Counted from the stretch's first letter, positions 8,381-17,623 are shown. The stretch is DNA of 64,000 nt from Alkalicella caledoniensis (GCF_014467015.1 NZ_CP058559.1:868001-932000), one strand, 5' to 3'. Program-made: numbers and translations. The notes: a model not told the origin generated them from the sequence alone.

Positions 8381-8551
8381 TCTTTTACTTTATCTCACGT
8401 CTGAGGCTGATAACCATATGTCACTATTTAGTCAATCTAATTGAAGCTGATCCTCTTTCTTAATCCCCTACCACAGACTATGTAACGGTATACTTTAGAT
8501 TATTCTTGTTGTAAAGAGAGTCTTGATTTCTTCCCCTCCTAATATTGCATT

Positions 8552-9325
8552 TTAGCTGTCTAACTGAGGGTCAATTTTGTTTGCCCATAGAATTTTTTTG
8601 GAAATAGTTTCAATTAAATGAAGAACTGGAATTTGTGTTGTCATTGTTACATGAATCTGTTCAGTTTTTTCTACTATATTAAATTCTTCTTGAGGCACAT
8701 AATATTTCACTGGAATGTCAACCATTTTAGATATTGTGTTATTATCAGAGTTTGTAAAAGATATAAGTGTAGCCTGTAATGATTTGAAGCGACTCAGACG
8801 ATTGATTACACTTACGGTCTCCCCAGAAACAGATAAAGCGATGACTATTGTTTCTTTACAATCTTCTTCTGGAATAGAGTAATATGGTGAGTCAATATAT
8901 TGAGTTGGTTTTCCCATACTAGATAAATATAACGCCCCGTATTTCGCTAATACACCTGAAGGTCCTGCTCCGATAAATATCACTTTACGAGATTTACAAA
9001 TCAAACGTACAATATCATCTAACTCTTTTTGTTTTTCTTCGTCTTGTTCATACATCTCAAAATAATTTAAGATTGGCTCAGTTGTTGTTGTTATCGATTT
9101 ATTATTATTTCGTAAATACTCTCCGTATTTTATTTTGAAGGCTGTCCATCCATTACAATCCATCTTTTTACAAAAATTAAGAACTACTGTTGTTGAAACA
9201 TGTGCCTCTGCTGCAAGCCTTCGGATTTTCATACCGATTACATTCTCATTTAAGGTTAGTATAGTACTATAAACATCAAATTCTAAATCATTTAAGCGCT
9301 GCACTCGTTCATAAGTAAACAACAT
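8552..9325 (-). CDS. RpiR/MurR-family transcriptional regulator
   Basis: A 257-residue regulator with an N-terminal helix-turn-helix (about 1-75; RRLAAEAHVSTTVVLNFCKKM) and a C-terminal SIS sugar-phosphate-binding domain (about 100-235; VIFIGAGPSGVLAKYG, IALSVSGETVSVIN). Family members sense phosphosugars and control sugar-use genes. It is transcribed away from the beta-glucoside PTS operon at 9666, so control of that operon by a phosphorylated disaccharide is likely. The start at 9325 has AAGGGGA at good spacing; 11 further in-frame codons upstream are unlikely to be used. Confidence 0.88.
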   Translation of the reverse strand: MLFTYERVQRLNDLEFDVYSTILTLNENVIGMKIRRLAAEAHVSTTVVLNFCKKMDCNGWTAFKIKYGEYLRNNNKSITTTTEPILNYFEMYEQDEEKQKELDDIVRLICKSRKVIFIGAGPSGVLAKYGALYLSSMGKPTQYIDSPYYSIPEEDCKETIVIALSVSGETVSVINRLSRFKSLQATLISFTNSDNNTISKMVDIPVKYYVPQEEFNIVEKTEQIHVTMTTQIPVLHLIETISKKILWANKIDPQLDS

Positions 9326-9559
9326 AATAAAAATTTCCCCTTTATATATAGTTGTCAACGACTTAGATTTAGTATATCAAATATATTACAAAAGCGTCTA
9401 CTATAAAATCTAGACTCAGCCCTAACAAATGATCATTTTTAGATGTAGAATATCCTATAATCGAAAAGTAGTATCCAAGTATACGCATCTCCACTGATGC
9501 ATCAATTGTCTAACAGTTCTCTCAATCCTAATATATATCAATTTTTAAGCAACAAAAAG

Positions 9560-9594
9560 CAGGTTTTGTTATTTAGACAAAAACCTGTTTTTTT
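9560..9594 (+). terminator. Terminator-like hairpin upstream of the beta-glucoside operon
   Basis: CAGGTTTTG (9560-9568) pairs with CAAAAACCTG (9578-9587), followed by seven T residues. It lies 70 bases before the ATG at 9666 and after a possible TATAAT at 9456, so it may be an attenuator of the operon. I see no RAT consensus here, unlike at 1880 and 2836. The rest of the 9326-9665 gap holds no gene. Confidence 0.55.
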
Positions 9595-9665
9595 ATCATT
9601 TAATCGTGTTGTTTTTTTATGGGGAGGTGTTATAGTTATCACATAAAAATTAAAGGAGGTTTTGT

Positions 9666-11042
9666 ATGAATATACTAAAAAAAGATTTTTTTTGGGGAAA
9701 TTCAGTTTCAAGTATGCAAACAGAAGGTGCTTGGGACAAGGGTGGTAAGGGGCTATCTGTGTATGATGTAAAAGAAGCTTCAGAGTTTGCATCAGATTGG
9801 AAGGTTGCAACAGATAGCTATTACCGTTATACCGAAGATTTTGATTTTATGAAAGAAATGGGTATGAATTGCTATCGCTTTCAAATTTCATGGAGCCGTG
9901 TCAATCCTCTTGGAAATGGTGAATTTAACGAAGAAGGAATCGAATTTTATGACAAATTTATTGATGAACTAATAGCTCGAGGAATAGAACCTAAAATTTG
10001 TTTGTATCATTTTGATATGCCACTTCATCTAGCAAAAACATATAATGGTTTCTTGAGCCGGGAAGTAGTTGATGCTTTCGTTCGTTATGGTAAAGAGATG
10101 CTTAAAAGGTTTTCACATAAGGTGAAGTACTGGATTACATTAAATGAGCAAAATCTATACAGTACTCCAAAAGCTTTTAAGTATGGTGGTTATTTAAAGG
10201 GTGAGGAAACACTCGAAGAATTATATACAATTAGTCATCATGTAATGATGGCACATACACGTTTTTCAAATTATTTACAAGAAAATTATCCAGAATGCAA
10301 GGTTGGTGGAATGCTCACATATATGGAGTTTTATCCGCTCACATCACGCCCAAAAGATGTATTTGTTGCAAGACAACTAGATGAATTTTTGAATCATAAT
10401 TTACTAGAAGCCTTTACAAATGGTCGATACTCTAGAGAAGTCTTAGCATTCATGAGAAAGAACAATCTCATGAATGTGATTAAGGAAGGTGATTTAGAAG
10501 AAATTGCGAAGATGAGAAGCGATTTCCTAGCTTTTAGTTACTATGCGTCACATGCAATTGATTCAACAACTATCCCAGAAGGAACGCCTGTCAACTACTA
10601 TTGGCAAGAAGGATATGCGAAAAATCCATATGTGGACGCCACAGAAGGTTGGGGATGGCAAATTGACCCCCTTGGGCTTAGAAACATCTTAACAAAAATG
10701 AGCAACCGTTATAAGATACCATTGTTCATTAACGAGAACGGAATCGGTGTACAAGAAAACTGGGACGGTGTGAATGAAATTCAGGATGATTATCGTATTG
10801 CTTATCACAGAGACCATATTCAAGCTATGAAAGATGCCATAGCTTTTGATGGGGCTGAGGTAATAGGGTATCTTGGATGGGGATTGATCGATATTTTAAG
10901 TTCACAGGGTGACATGCGCAAACGTTATGGAATGGTATATGTGAACCGCGATAATCATGACTTAAAAGATATGAAACGCATTCCAAAGAAAAGCTTTTAC
11001 TGGATGAAGAATGTAACAGCAAGTAACGGTGAAAATTTGTAA
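9666..11042 (+). CDS. 6-phospho-beta-glucosidase, GH1 family
   Basis: A 458-residue glycoside hydrolase family 1 enzyme that should split phosphorylated beta-glucosides such as cellobiose-6-phosphate delivered by the PTS genes that follow. The acid/base glutamate is E161 in TLNEQN and the nucleophile E357 in FINENG. FFWGNSVSSMQTEG at the N-terminus is the usual GH1 opening, and the C-terminal MRKRYGMVYVNRDN region matches the 6-phospho subgroup. A strong AAAGGAGG precedes the ATG. It is the first gene of a four-gene operon. Confidence 0.92.
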   Translation: MNILKKDFFWGNSVSSMQTEGAWDKGGKGLSVYDVKEASEFASDWKVATDSYYRYTEDFDFMKEMGMNCYRFQISWSRVNPLGNGEFNEEGIEFYDKFIDELIARGIEPKICLYHFDMPLHLAKTYNGFLSREVVDAFVRYGKEMLKRFSHKVKYWITLNEQNLYSTPKAFKYGGYLKGEETLEELYTISHHVMMAHTRFSNYLQENYPECKVGGMLTYMEFYPLTSRPKDVFVARQLDEFLNHNLLEAFTNGRYSREVLAFMRKNNLMNVIKEGDLEEIAKMRSDFLAFSYYASHAIDSTTIPEGTPVNYYWQEGYAKNPYVDATEGWGWQIDPLGLRNILTKMSNRYKIPLFINENGIGVQENWDGVNEIQDDYRIAYHRDHIQAMKDAIAFDGAEVIGYLGWGLIDILSSQGDMRKRYGMVYVNRDNHDLKDMKRIPKKSFYWMKNVTASNGENL

Positions 11043-11091
11043 TCAAATTACTGTGATTTATTTCAAAATATAATTTGAAAGGAAGAAAAAT

Positions 11092-12426
11092 ATGGAAGAA
11101 AATAGGTTTTTAGATAAATTTTCCATGGTTGCTGCAAAGTTTGGAAATCAAGTGCATTTACGTTCACTCAGGGATGGTTTTGCGATTTTAATGCCTATGT
11201 TTATCCTAGCAGGTATCGCAGTATTAATAAATAGTGTTGTATTCCCATGGTTCTGGGAGGGAGATACGTTATGGACAGCACAATATTGGGGACGAATGGT
11301 TACCAATGGCACATTGAATATTTCTAGTATTCTACTGGCACCAATGGTTGCGTATTTCCTATCAAAAAATAAAGGTTTCAAAAATCCAATTGCATCAGCA
11401 GCCCTTGCCATTTCTGTTCTTGCAGTTATGATGCCATTCACAACTTCACTCACTCCTATTGGCGCAAGTGATGCTGTTGAAGTAATAGGTATTATGCGTT
11501 TTGCTGATCTTGGGACACAGGGAATGTTTGCAGGTATTATCATCGGCTTGCTTTCAACTGAGTTATTTATTAAACTTTCTTCTTTTAAGAAATTTGAGAT
11601 AAATTTAGGTGATGATGTTCCTCCTGCGGTGGGGCAATCGTTTAATGTATTAATTCCAGTAATGTTGGTTGTTTCAATCTTCGCAGCCTTCTCACTTTTT
11701 TTACTGGTTGCCTTTGAAACAAATCTCTTAGCACTAGTTGCAAAGTTTGTTCAAGAGCCATTAAGAGCAGTAAACACTTCAATTTGGGGTGCAGTGCTGA
11801 TTTATAGTGTAGGGAACTTTTTATTCACCCTTGGTATTCACCAAACAATTATTAACGGTGTCCTTCTAATGCCAATAGCCTTAGTAAACATGAATGAAAA
11901 TATGCTTGCTTTTCAAAATGGAATAGAAATCCCAAATATTATTACAAGCGTCTTTATTCCAACATTTGGTATGATTGGCGGAACAGGAAGTACTATTTCA
12001 CTTATTATTGCTACAATTATATTTAGCAAACAACGTTCATCTAAAAGTGTAGCAAAACTTGGAACAGCTCCCGGAATTTTTAACATAAACGAACCAATTA
12101 TTTTCGGATATCCAATTGTTTTTAATTTACCCATGATGATTCCGTTCGTTTTATTGCCATCACTAGGTATTATCTTTGCCTATTTTGCAACTGCACTTGG
12201 ATTTATGAATCATACAGTTGTATTGATTCCATGGACAACTCCCCCATTACTTAGCGGATTCCTTGCAACTGGCGGTGACTGGCGTGCTGTTGTAGTACAA
12301 TTGATTATTATTGTCGGTGGTGTCTTCTTGTATTTACCATTTATGAAAATTAGTGAACGTACAGCACAAAAAATGATGACCATGGATAATGGGACAAATG
12401 AATCAATGGCTGTTACTCAAATATAA
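11092..12426 (+). CDS. celB: PTS EIIC, lactose/cellobiose family
   Basis: A 444-residue membrane permease of the lactose/cellobiose PTS family with about ten hydrophobic segments. Seen: HLRSLRDGFAILMPMFILAG at the N-terminus, GTAPGIFNINEPIIFGYPIV (the conserved NEP sugar-site loop, about residue 325-345) and IPWTTPPLLSGFLATGGDW. It moves and phosphorylates a beta-glucoside together with the separate IIA (12521) and IIB (12837). It sits 49 bases downstream of the phospho-beta-glucosidase, in one operon. The substrate is inferred from context, most likely cellobiose or a related disaccharide. Confidence 0.92.
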   Translation: MEENRFLDKFSMVAAKFGNQVHLRSLRDGFAILMPMFILAGIAVLINSVVFPWFWEGDTLWTAQYWGRMVTNGTLNISSILLAPMVAYFLSKNKGFKNPIASAALAISVLAVMMPFTTSLTPIGASDAVEVIGIMRFADLGTQGMFAGIIIGLLSTELFIKLSSFKKFEINLGDDVPPAVGQSFNVLIPVMLVVSIFAAFSLFLLVAFETNLLALVAKFVQEPLRAVNTSIWGAVLIYSVGNFLFTLGIHQTIINGVLLMPIALVNMNENMLAFQNGIEIPNIITSVFIPTFGMIGGTGSTISLIIATIIFSKQRSSKSVAKLGTAPGIFNINEPIIFGYPIVFNLPMMIPFVLLPSLGIIFAYFATALGFMNHTVVLIPWTTPPLLSGFLATGGDWRAVVVQLIIIVGGVFLYLPFMKISERTAQKMMTMDNGTNESMAVTQI

Positions 12427-12520
12427 TTTAAATGTTGCTTACAAGTAAAAAAAGTATAGCTTCCCATATAAGTGTAGTTTGGTTAGTATAACTTGATAAT
12501 ATTGTAATGGAGGAAAATAC

Positions 12521-12847
12521 ATGGAAGGAATGGAACTGATTAGTTTTCAAATTGTTTCTGCTGCAGGAGCTGCCAAAAGTTATTACATGGAAGCAATCAC
12601 TGCTGCTAAAAGTCGAGACTTTGAAAAGGCAGATAAAATCATGGCAGAAGGGTTACAAATCTTTCAAGATGCTCACAAAGCACATGCATCATTGATTCAA
12701 AAAGAAGCGTCTGGAGAAAAGATTGAATTCAACCTATTATTCATGCATGCTGAAGATCAACTTATGACAACAGATTTACTTAAATTAATGGCGCACGAAA
12801 TTATTGATTTGTACCGAGCACAAGGAGGGAATACTGTTGAAAATTAA
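12521..12847 (+). CDS. celC: PTS EIIA, lactose/cellobiose family
   Basis: A 108-residue all-helical EIIA protein. The phosphorylated histidine is H76 in FMHAEDQLMT, the signature of LacF/ChbA-type EIIA. AGGAGG-like GGAGGAAAA precedes the ATG. Its last 11 bases overlap the next gene, which implies coupled translation of IIA and IIB. It takes phosphate from HPr and gives it to IIB. Confidence 0.93.
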   Translation: MEGMELISFQIVSAAGAAKSYYMEAITAAKSRDFEKADKIMAEGLQIFQDAHKAHASLIQKEASGEKIEFNLLFMHAEDQLMTTDLLKLMAHEIIDLYRAQGGNTVEN

Positions 12848-13145
12848 ATTATTCTGCAATGCAGGTATGTCAACGAGTATGCTTGTTACGAAGATGCGTA
12901 ATTCAGCTAAAGAACGTAATTTAGATGTTGAGATTACAGCGTTCCCTGAATCAAAACTCGAAAAAGAGACAGATGATTGTGATGTTGCGCTACTAGGCCC
13001 ACAAGTCAAATTTTTACTTGGACGTGCAAAAAAAATTTGTGACCCAAAAGGCATCCCAGTTGCTGCTATAAATATTCAAGACTATGGCTTGATGAAGGGT
13101 GAAAAAGTTCTAAATATGGCTATGAAAATGTTTGAAGAAAAATAG
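12837..13145 (+). CDS. celA: PTS EIIB, lactose/cellobiose family
   Basis: A 102-residue EIIB protein whose active cysteine C7 lies in KLFCNAGMSTSM, the P-loop-like site of the family. The TTG at 12837 is chosen because AAGGAGGG stands 7 bases before it and the active cysteine then falls at the usual place; an ATG at 12804 would add 11 residues and cover the end of the IIA gene. It is the last gene of the operon and is followed by a strong terminator at 13193. Confidence 0.9.
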   Translation: MKIKLFCNAGMSTSMLVTKMRNSAKERNLDVEITAFPESKLEKETDDCDVALLGPQVKFLLGRAKKICDPKGIPVAAINIQDYGLMKGEKVLNMAMKMFEEK

Positions 13146-13192
13146 TTTGATTAGAAATTTTCAAAAAATATTGATAAAAAAGAGAAACAAAC

Positions 13193-13232
13193 AAAGCTTA
13201 GAAAACCCAGTTTATAAGGGTTTCTAAGCTTT
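13193..13232 (+). terminator. Terminator of the beta-glucoside PTS operon
   Basis: AAAGCTTAGAAACCC-type stem: 13193-13208 pairs with 13216-13231 around an 8-base loop, 48 bases after the IIB stop codon. The T-run is weak (TTTACTTGTTTTT). Confidence 0.75.
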
Positions 13233-13394
13233 ACTTGTTTTTATAATTGCTAAAGACAATTTGTAATATAGTTTCTATATTATTTAGCCAAGTTATATTT
13301 CCTAAATATTTTCTCGTTTTCTAAAAATACTTGAAACTTTCCTGCAAAGTGTTTAATCTAATAGTTAAGGGTAGAACAGAGGGGAAGTGACCAC

Positions 13395-13913
13395 GTGGAT
13401 GTTACACAAATAGTTAGGAAAGCACAAAAGGGTGATGATATTGCTTTTTTTCAACTTATGGAACAAGCCAAAGGAAGACTTTATCGAATAGGGTATTCTT
13501 TTTTAAAAAATGAGCAAGATTCTTTAGAAGCAATCCAAGAAACAACATACCGAGCATATAAAAACATAAAAAAATTAAAGGAACCCAATTATTTTAATAC
13601 TTGGGTAACAAGGATTCATATAAACTATTGTATTAGTCAGCAAAAAGTGGTACAAAGAGCCGTACCATTGTGTCCAGAAATGTTCTCTACTGAAGAATTC
13701 AATCCTACAGTTAAGTTAGATATGGACCATGCACTTGAAAAGCTTAAACCACAGTATAAGCAGGTGATAGTCTTAAAGTACTTTGAAGATCTTTCTATAG
13801 AAGATATCGCTAAGGTCATGGAAGCTCCAGAAGGAACTATAAAGACATGGTCACGCAGGGCACTTAGTTGCTTAAAAGATATATTAAACAAAGGCGGTGG
13901 ATACAATGCCTGA
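13395..13913 (+). CDS. ECF-type RNA polymerase sigma factor
   Basis: A 172-residue extracytoplasmic-function sigma factor. Sigma region 2 (about 10-80; FFQLMEQAKGRLYRIGYSFL, EAIQETTYRAYKNIKKL) and region 4 (about 110-165; LKPQYKQVIVLKYFEDLSIEDIA and a helix-turn-helix) are both present; regions 1 and 3 are absent, as in all ECF factors. Start is a GTG with GAGGGGAA upstream. It overlaps the anti-sigma gene by 8 bases, so the two are coupled. The layout is like SigV/SigW-type systems; the inducing stress is unknown. Confidence 0.9.
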   Translation: MDVTQIVRKAQKGDDIAFFQLMEQAKGRLYRIGYSFLKNEQDSLEAIQETTYRAYKNIKKLKEPNYFNTWVTRIHINYCISQQKVVQRAVPLCPEMFSTEEFNPTVKLDMDHALEKLKPQYKQVIVLKYFEDLSIEDIAKVMEAPEGTIKTWSRRALSCLKDILNKGGGYNA

Positions 13914-15180
13914 AAAAGTAGAGCTAATGCTTAAAGATTATAAAGATAGTGACTATGATAACATAACTATTCCAACTAACATTAATCATTTTATAGAGAA
14001 GGGTATTAAACAAAAAAAAGTAGAAAATAAAAAGAAGTGGAGAAAAAGGATGCCGTCCATTGCAGCATGTATACTGTTTCTCCTATTAATAACTGCAATA
14101 AGGATTTCCCCAGCCTTTGCTAACTACCTCAGCCATATTCCTGGCTTAGAGTACATTGTTAAAATCGTGAGGTTCGACAAAGGTTTGCAGTTAGCCATAG
14201 AAAACAAGTACATTCAGCCAATTGGTGCCAGCCTGACCCGTGGTAATACAACTTTGACTGTAGATTCTATCATAGTAGATGAAAGTAGAATAGTTCTTTT
14301 CTATTCAGTTCAGCAAAACGGAAAAACCGAAGAAACATTCCTACACAGTCCTATAATACGAAACCAAGATGGTGAAGAGATATCGGGAAGACACGGAAAT
14401 CCTGGAATGATAGACTTTGGTATTACACCGGATTTCCATCTATCAAGCACAGTTACATTAGAAACAGCTATATATGGGCCTCCATCTAGCTGGAAAATAG
14501 ATATACCTGTTGATTTAGATAAAGTCCACTTAAAAGATATGTATGTAGTTAATGATAGCATTACTTTTAATAATGACAGGATTAATATCAAGCAGTTTGT
14601 AATGTATCCAACTATGGCAGAGCTTGACATAGAGTTCCATGAAGGAAATAAATATGAAATTTTTGGTTTCAAAAATTTAAGAATAACTGATGGTAAAAAA
14701 GAATGGGGACATATTAGTAATGGTACTTTCAGTTATATATTAAGCGATAATTCCATAAGGTATAATATGCAGAGTGGGTTTTTTACTTATCCCCAAAAAC
14801 TCTTTCTTGAGGCTGATGGAATATATGCTCTTAAAAAAGAAGAGGCAGAAGTAGTAGTTGATCTTCAAAATAAGAAAATTTTACGTGCACCAGATGACCG
14901 TTTAGAGTTAGAAGTAGTCGAAGAAGATAACCATTTTTGGTTGAAATTTAGAGTCCCTGTTTATGATGATGGAAGGCAATACTTTCCATTCCGTTCACGT
15001 TTTGAGGACTCAAAGGGGCGAGTATTTGAAAGTAATACGTTACGTGTAACTGAATACGAAGGAAATGTTTATAATTACTACTACATTCGTAAAAACCCAT
15101 TAATGGATAACATAATAACAGTAAAAATCATTCATTACCCCAACCTAATAGAGAAACCAATAAAAGTGAGAATAAAATAA
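13906..15180 (+). CDS. Membrane anti-sigma factor, DUF4179-type
   Basis: A 424-residue single-pass membrane protein. Residues 1-45 are cytoplasmic and charged, a transmembrane helix (about 48-66; IAACILFLLLITAI) follows, and the remaining 350 residues are outside and mostly beta-rich, in line with DUF4179/DUF5643 anti-sigma proteins. It should hold the ECF sigma factor at the membrane until a signal releases it. ATG 13906 with AAAGGCGG upstream is chosen over a GTG three codons earlier. Overlap with the sigma gene supports the pairing. Confidence 0.82.
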   Translation: MPEKVELMLKDYKDSDYDNITIPTNINHFIEKGIKQKKVENKKKWRKRMPSIAACILFLLLITAIRISPAFANYLSHIPGLEYIVKIVRFDKGLQLAIENKYIQPIGASLTRGNTTLTVDSIIVDESRIVLFYSVQQNGKTEETFLHSPIIRNQDGEEISGRHGNPGMIDFGITPDFHLSSTVTLETAIYGPPSSWKIDIPVDLDKVHLKDMYVVNDSITFNNDRINIKQFVMYPTMAELDIEFHEGNKYEIFGFKNLRITDGKKEWGHISNGTFSYILSDNSIRYNMQSGFFTYPQKLFLEADGIYALKKEEAEVVVDLQNKKILRAPDDRLELEVVEEDNHFWLKFRVPVYDDGRQYFPFRSRFEDSKGRVFESNTLRVTEYEGNVYNYYYIRKNPLMDNIITVKIIHYPNLIEKPIKVRIK

Positions 15181-15220
15181 TATTTTCAATTTCAAAGTAG
15201 AAAAACCATAATTAATAACT

Positions 15221-15253
15221 AAAGCTATCGGTGGAGCACCCACCGATAGCTTT
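15221..15253. terminator. Terminator hairpin after sigma/anti-sigma pair
   Basis: A perfect 14-bp stem (15221-15234 with 15240-15253) with a 5-base loop. The plus-strand tail (TTTGTTGGTT) is only moderately T-rich. Confidence 0.7.
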
Positions 15254-15270
15254 GTTGGTTCCTCTATTTT

Positions 15271-15326
15271 CTACTTCCTATTTCCTATTTCCTATTTCCT
15301 ATTTCCTATTTCCTATTTCCTATTTC
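15271..15326. repeat. Heptanucleotide tandem repeat at the end of the AraC-type gene
   Basis: Seven perfect units of CTATTTC (15278-15326) are preceded by a degenerate unit CTACTTC (15271-15277). The stop codon of the minus-strand regulator lies in the last unit (15320-15322), so the array starts exactly at the 3' end of that gene and runs into the terminator region. Confidence 0.95.
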
Positions 15327-16177
15327 CTCTCAACAGGAATCCAAATCTCACAAAAGCAATCAGTGAACTGGTCGCTATATAGTTCAAAATCTGTGTCATC
15401 TATCATCTCGTACTCAGACCCTGGCAGAAACTCTTTAAATATCCTTTCCCAAGTTTCTCCTATACAGTCAGGTGTTTCACCTATACATCTAAAAACTGCC
15501 CACAAAGTAGGTTTCACTTCCCAAAGGGCAAATCCCTCAGGTACATTCTCACCTTCAAATTCCATCCCTATACCATAATCAAAATGCGAGCACTCTTTAG
15601 AGACAGGAGCACAGGCACCGTAAAAATCCTGCTTAATAGCATTCTCCTTGAGAACATCAAAAACCCCATTGGCACTACACTCTTTCCAAAAATCAGCTAT
15701 TTCATTGTTCCCCTCTTCTTTAATTATTTCATTACTAAACTTCTTCACCTTTGCTAACAACTTAAACGGCTCTCTCTTTTCGATTCTGTAATCCATACCA
15801 GTACCACCCTCCAATTTAATTTTTATAAGAAGGCGATTAAAAGATTTTAACTCAATACCTGCCCGTCTCGCTACATTGGGACTCACCCCATGAAACCTTG
15901 AAAAGGCTTTAGTGAAGCTTTCAGGGGAGTCGTACCTGTACTTCATGGCAACATCAATTACCTTATTCTCAGACATAGAAATTTCCTGACCGGCCAAAGA
16001 TAATCTCCTATTTCTGATGTATTCATTTGCTGTTATTCCCGTAACAAGACTGAATGTCCTATGAAAATTATAACTGGACATAAATAAGTGATTAGCAACA
16101 TCTTCATAGGTTATGGCTTCTAACAAGTGATCTTCCATGAAATCAATTGCCCTTTGCAAGTTTTTGATAAAATCCAT
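15320..16177 (-). CDS. AraC-family regulator with GyrI-like effector domain
   Basis: A 285-residue regulator. Residues 1-106 form the AraC/XylS double helix-turn-helix (DHLLEAITYEDVANHLFMSS, then KYRYDSPESFTKAFSRFHGVSP), and residues 125-285 a GyrI-like small-molecule-binding domain as in Rob/BmrR-type sensors (EGFALWEVKPTLWAVFRC, WERIFKEFLPGS). AGGAGGTGAGG precedes the ATG. Such proteins usually sense hydrophobic compounds and act on efflux or detoxification genes. No target is evident nearby; the methyltransferase at 16316 is upstream on the same strand. Confidence 0.88.
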   Translation of the reverse strand: MDFIKNLQRAIDFMEDHLLEAITYEDVANHLFMSSYNFHRTFSLVTGITANEYIRNRRLSLAGQEISMSENKVIDVAMKYRYDSPESFTKAFSRFHGVSPNVARRAGIELKSFNRLLIKIKLEGGTGMDYRIEKREPFKLLAKVKKFSNEIIKEEGNNEIADFWKECSANGVFDVLKENAIKQDFYGACAPVSKECSHFDYGIGMEFEGENVPEGFALWEVKPTLWAVFRCIGETPDCIGETWERIFKEFLPGSEYEMIDDTDFELYSDQFTDCFCEIWIPVERK

Positions 16178-16315
16178 TTCCTCACCTCCTGATTAAATTG
16201 TACCAAGGTGTAACTCTAATTTCCTGTCCTAGCTTGTTGGCATTTGTCCTAACGGCTATATATCCATTCAATTGTGTTAGCAGCTTAGTTTCTAGTTTCC
16301 TGTAAAGAATTCTCA

Positions 16316-17149
16316 TTATTTTTTAACTACCATTGCCATTGTATCTGATTCTTCATGGTATGGGGTTCCTGTTACATCAGCATAAATTGAAATGCTTTCA
16401 TAGCTAATATGGGCTAGCTCAGCTTTTATGGTTTCTGGGCTAAAAGGTTGGTCCCATACTCTAATTATTTCAGTGTTATTTCCAGAGTCTACTATCACAT
16501 ATTGATTGCAGCGAGTATTCTTTGGATATATAAAATGACTCTCTAGACATAGATGTTGTTCAGGATTCCAAAAGCCTCCGTTACTTATATCCCAATCCTT
16601 AGTTTCCACTTTCATGTTTTTATAACGAAAAGGCGTAAAAACATCGAAAATAAATATACCATTTTTCTTAAGTGCCCTAAATATCTTAGTGAGCAGCTTT
16701 TTCCTATCTTGAGGGGAAAGAACAGCATAATCACAATATATCAATATAACCACATCAAACTCATTTTCATAGTCCAAATCTAGATAGTTCATATAGTAGT
16801 ATTCTATCTTATGGCCCTTTTCTTTGGCTATATCTTTAGCATAACTTACTGATCTTTTGGAAAAATCCATACCAGTAACTTTATACCCTTTTTTGTAAAG
16901 CCTTTCACAATACAGACCTGGTCCACATCCTAGGTCCAATAGCCTTGTATCTTCTTTAGGTGGAGCTAATTGAGTTATCCATTCCACCGACTTATTAATT
17001 AGCTCTGGTTTCCTACTGGCTGCATCATCACCAAAGTCCAAATGAGCTTCTAATAGATATTTTGAGATATATTCATCATCCCAAAACTTCATTGTACTTG
17101 GAGCATATAGCTCAGGTTTTTTTGTAGCTTCTAATAATTTATTTAACAT
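16316..17149 (-). CDS. Class I SAM-dependent methyltransferase
   Basis: A 277-residue methyltransferase with the SAM-binding motif LLDLGCGPGLYCERL (about residue 70), motif II acidic residue in VTGMDFSKRS and post-motif VVILIYCDYAVL. The N-terminal 60 residues look like a specificity region. The substrate is unknown. Its start overlaps the end of a nitroreductase fragment at 17139 by 11 bases, so it may have been translationally coupled to the complete gene in an ancestor. Confidence 0.8.
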   Translation of the reverse strand: MLNKLLEATKKPELYAPSTMKFWDDEYISKYLLEAHLDFGDDAASRKPELINKSVEWITQLAPPKEDTRLLDLGCGPGLYCERLYKKGYKVTGMDFSKRSVSYAKDIAKEKGHKIEYYYMNYLDLDYENEFDVVILIYCDYAVLSPQDRKKLLTKIFRALKKNGIFIFDVFTPFRYKNMKVETKDWDISNGGFWNPEQHLCLESHFIYPKNTRCNQYVIVDSGNNTEIIRVWDQPFSPETIKAELAHISYESISIYADVTGTPYHEESDTMAMVVKK

Positions 17150-17300
17150 GATCCTCTACCTTCCCATACTTATTATAGAAAACTATATCTTCTAAATCCT
17201 TTTTTTTCGTCGCTTTTGGCTCTTTTTCTGCATAACCAAAGGCTATTATTTCTGATGGCAGATAGCTACTTGGTAGGCCTAAATACTCAGCTAATTTCAT
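17139..17300 (-). pseudogene. Remnant of a nitroreductase C-terminus
   Basis: A 53-residue open frame reads LGLPSSYLPSEIIAFGYAEKEP (first residues quoted in part) and then KKKDLEDIVFYNKYGK, which matches the C-terminal tail of nitroreductase-family FMN proteins (the GYP-EEPK...I-V-Y-KY pattern). The flavin-binding N-terminal part is missing and upstream DNA does not restore it. It ends inside the start of the methyltransferase gene. I call it a decayed gene end; translation of the piece is possible but without enzymatic use. Confidence 0.6.
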
Positions 17301-17329
17301 AACATCTCTCCACCCCGCTTTTCTTAAAC

Positions 17330-17547
17330 TTATAAACTAGCTAATTTCAATATTGCATCCATGGAATCACCTTGAAGAGTGTCCTCTGCGATTATGTTAA
17401 CCTTCTCTTCACCGCAACCCATACATCTATGAATTATTTGATACCCCTTTTTAGGATGTTTTTTAACCTTCCACTGATATGTGTATGTTAACCTCACTAG
17501 CATCGGCTCGTCCCCGGTTATTTCCTTAGTGCTATCTTCTTAAACAT
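17330..17547 (-). pseudogene. Small CxxC protein with probable 1-base deletion
   Basis: The open segment 17330-17503 encodes 57 residues with a CMGC pair (RCMGCGEEKVNI). Upstream, an ATG at 17547 with a good GAAGGGGGA site opens MFKKIALRK and then meets a stop. Adding one A in the short A-run there would join both parts into a protein of about 72 residues. So either the gene has lost one base, or the shorter product starts at ATG 17503 without a clear ribosome site. A zinc- or redox-binding role for the two cysteines is only a guess; I do not recognise the family. Confidence 0.45.
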
Positions 17548-17586
17548 TTAAAATTCCCCCTTCAACATTAGTAGCAACATGATTAA

Positions 17587-17623
17587 TGAAAAATAGGAGC
17601 TGTAGATTTACTCTACAGCTCCT
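17587..17623 (-). terminator. Terminator/attenuator hairpin before the small CxxC gene
   Basis: AGGAGCTGTAG (17595-17605) pairs perfectly with CTACAGCTCCT (17613-17623), followed on the minus strand by TATTTTTCATT. It lies 40 bases upstream of the ATG at 17547, so it could attenuate that gene or end a short RNA made from 17640-17900. Confidence 0.65.

Noticed and set aside
9560-9594. RAT-type antiterminator before the beta-glucoside operon
   Set aside because: A terminator is present but no GTTACTG...CAGGCA sequence overlaps it, and the neighbour regulator is RpiR-type, not BglG-type.
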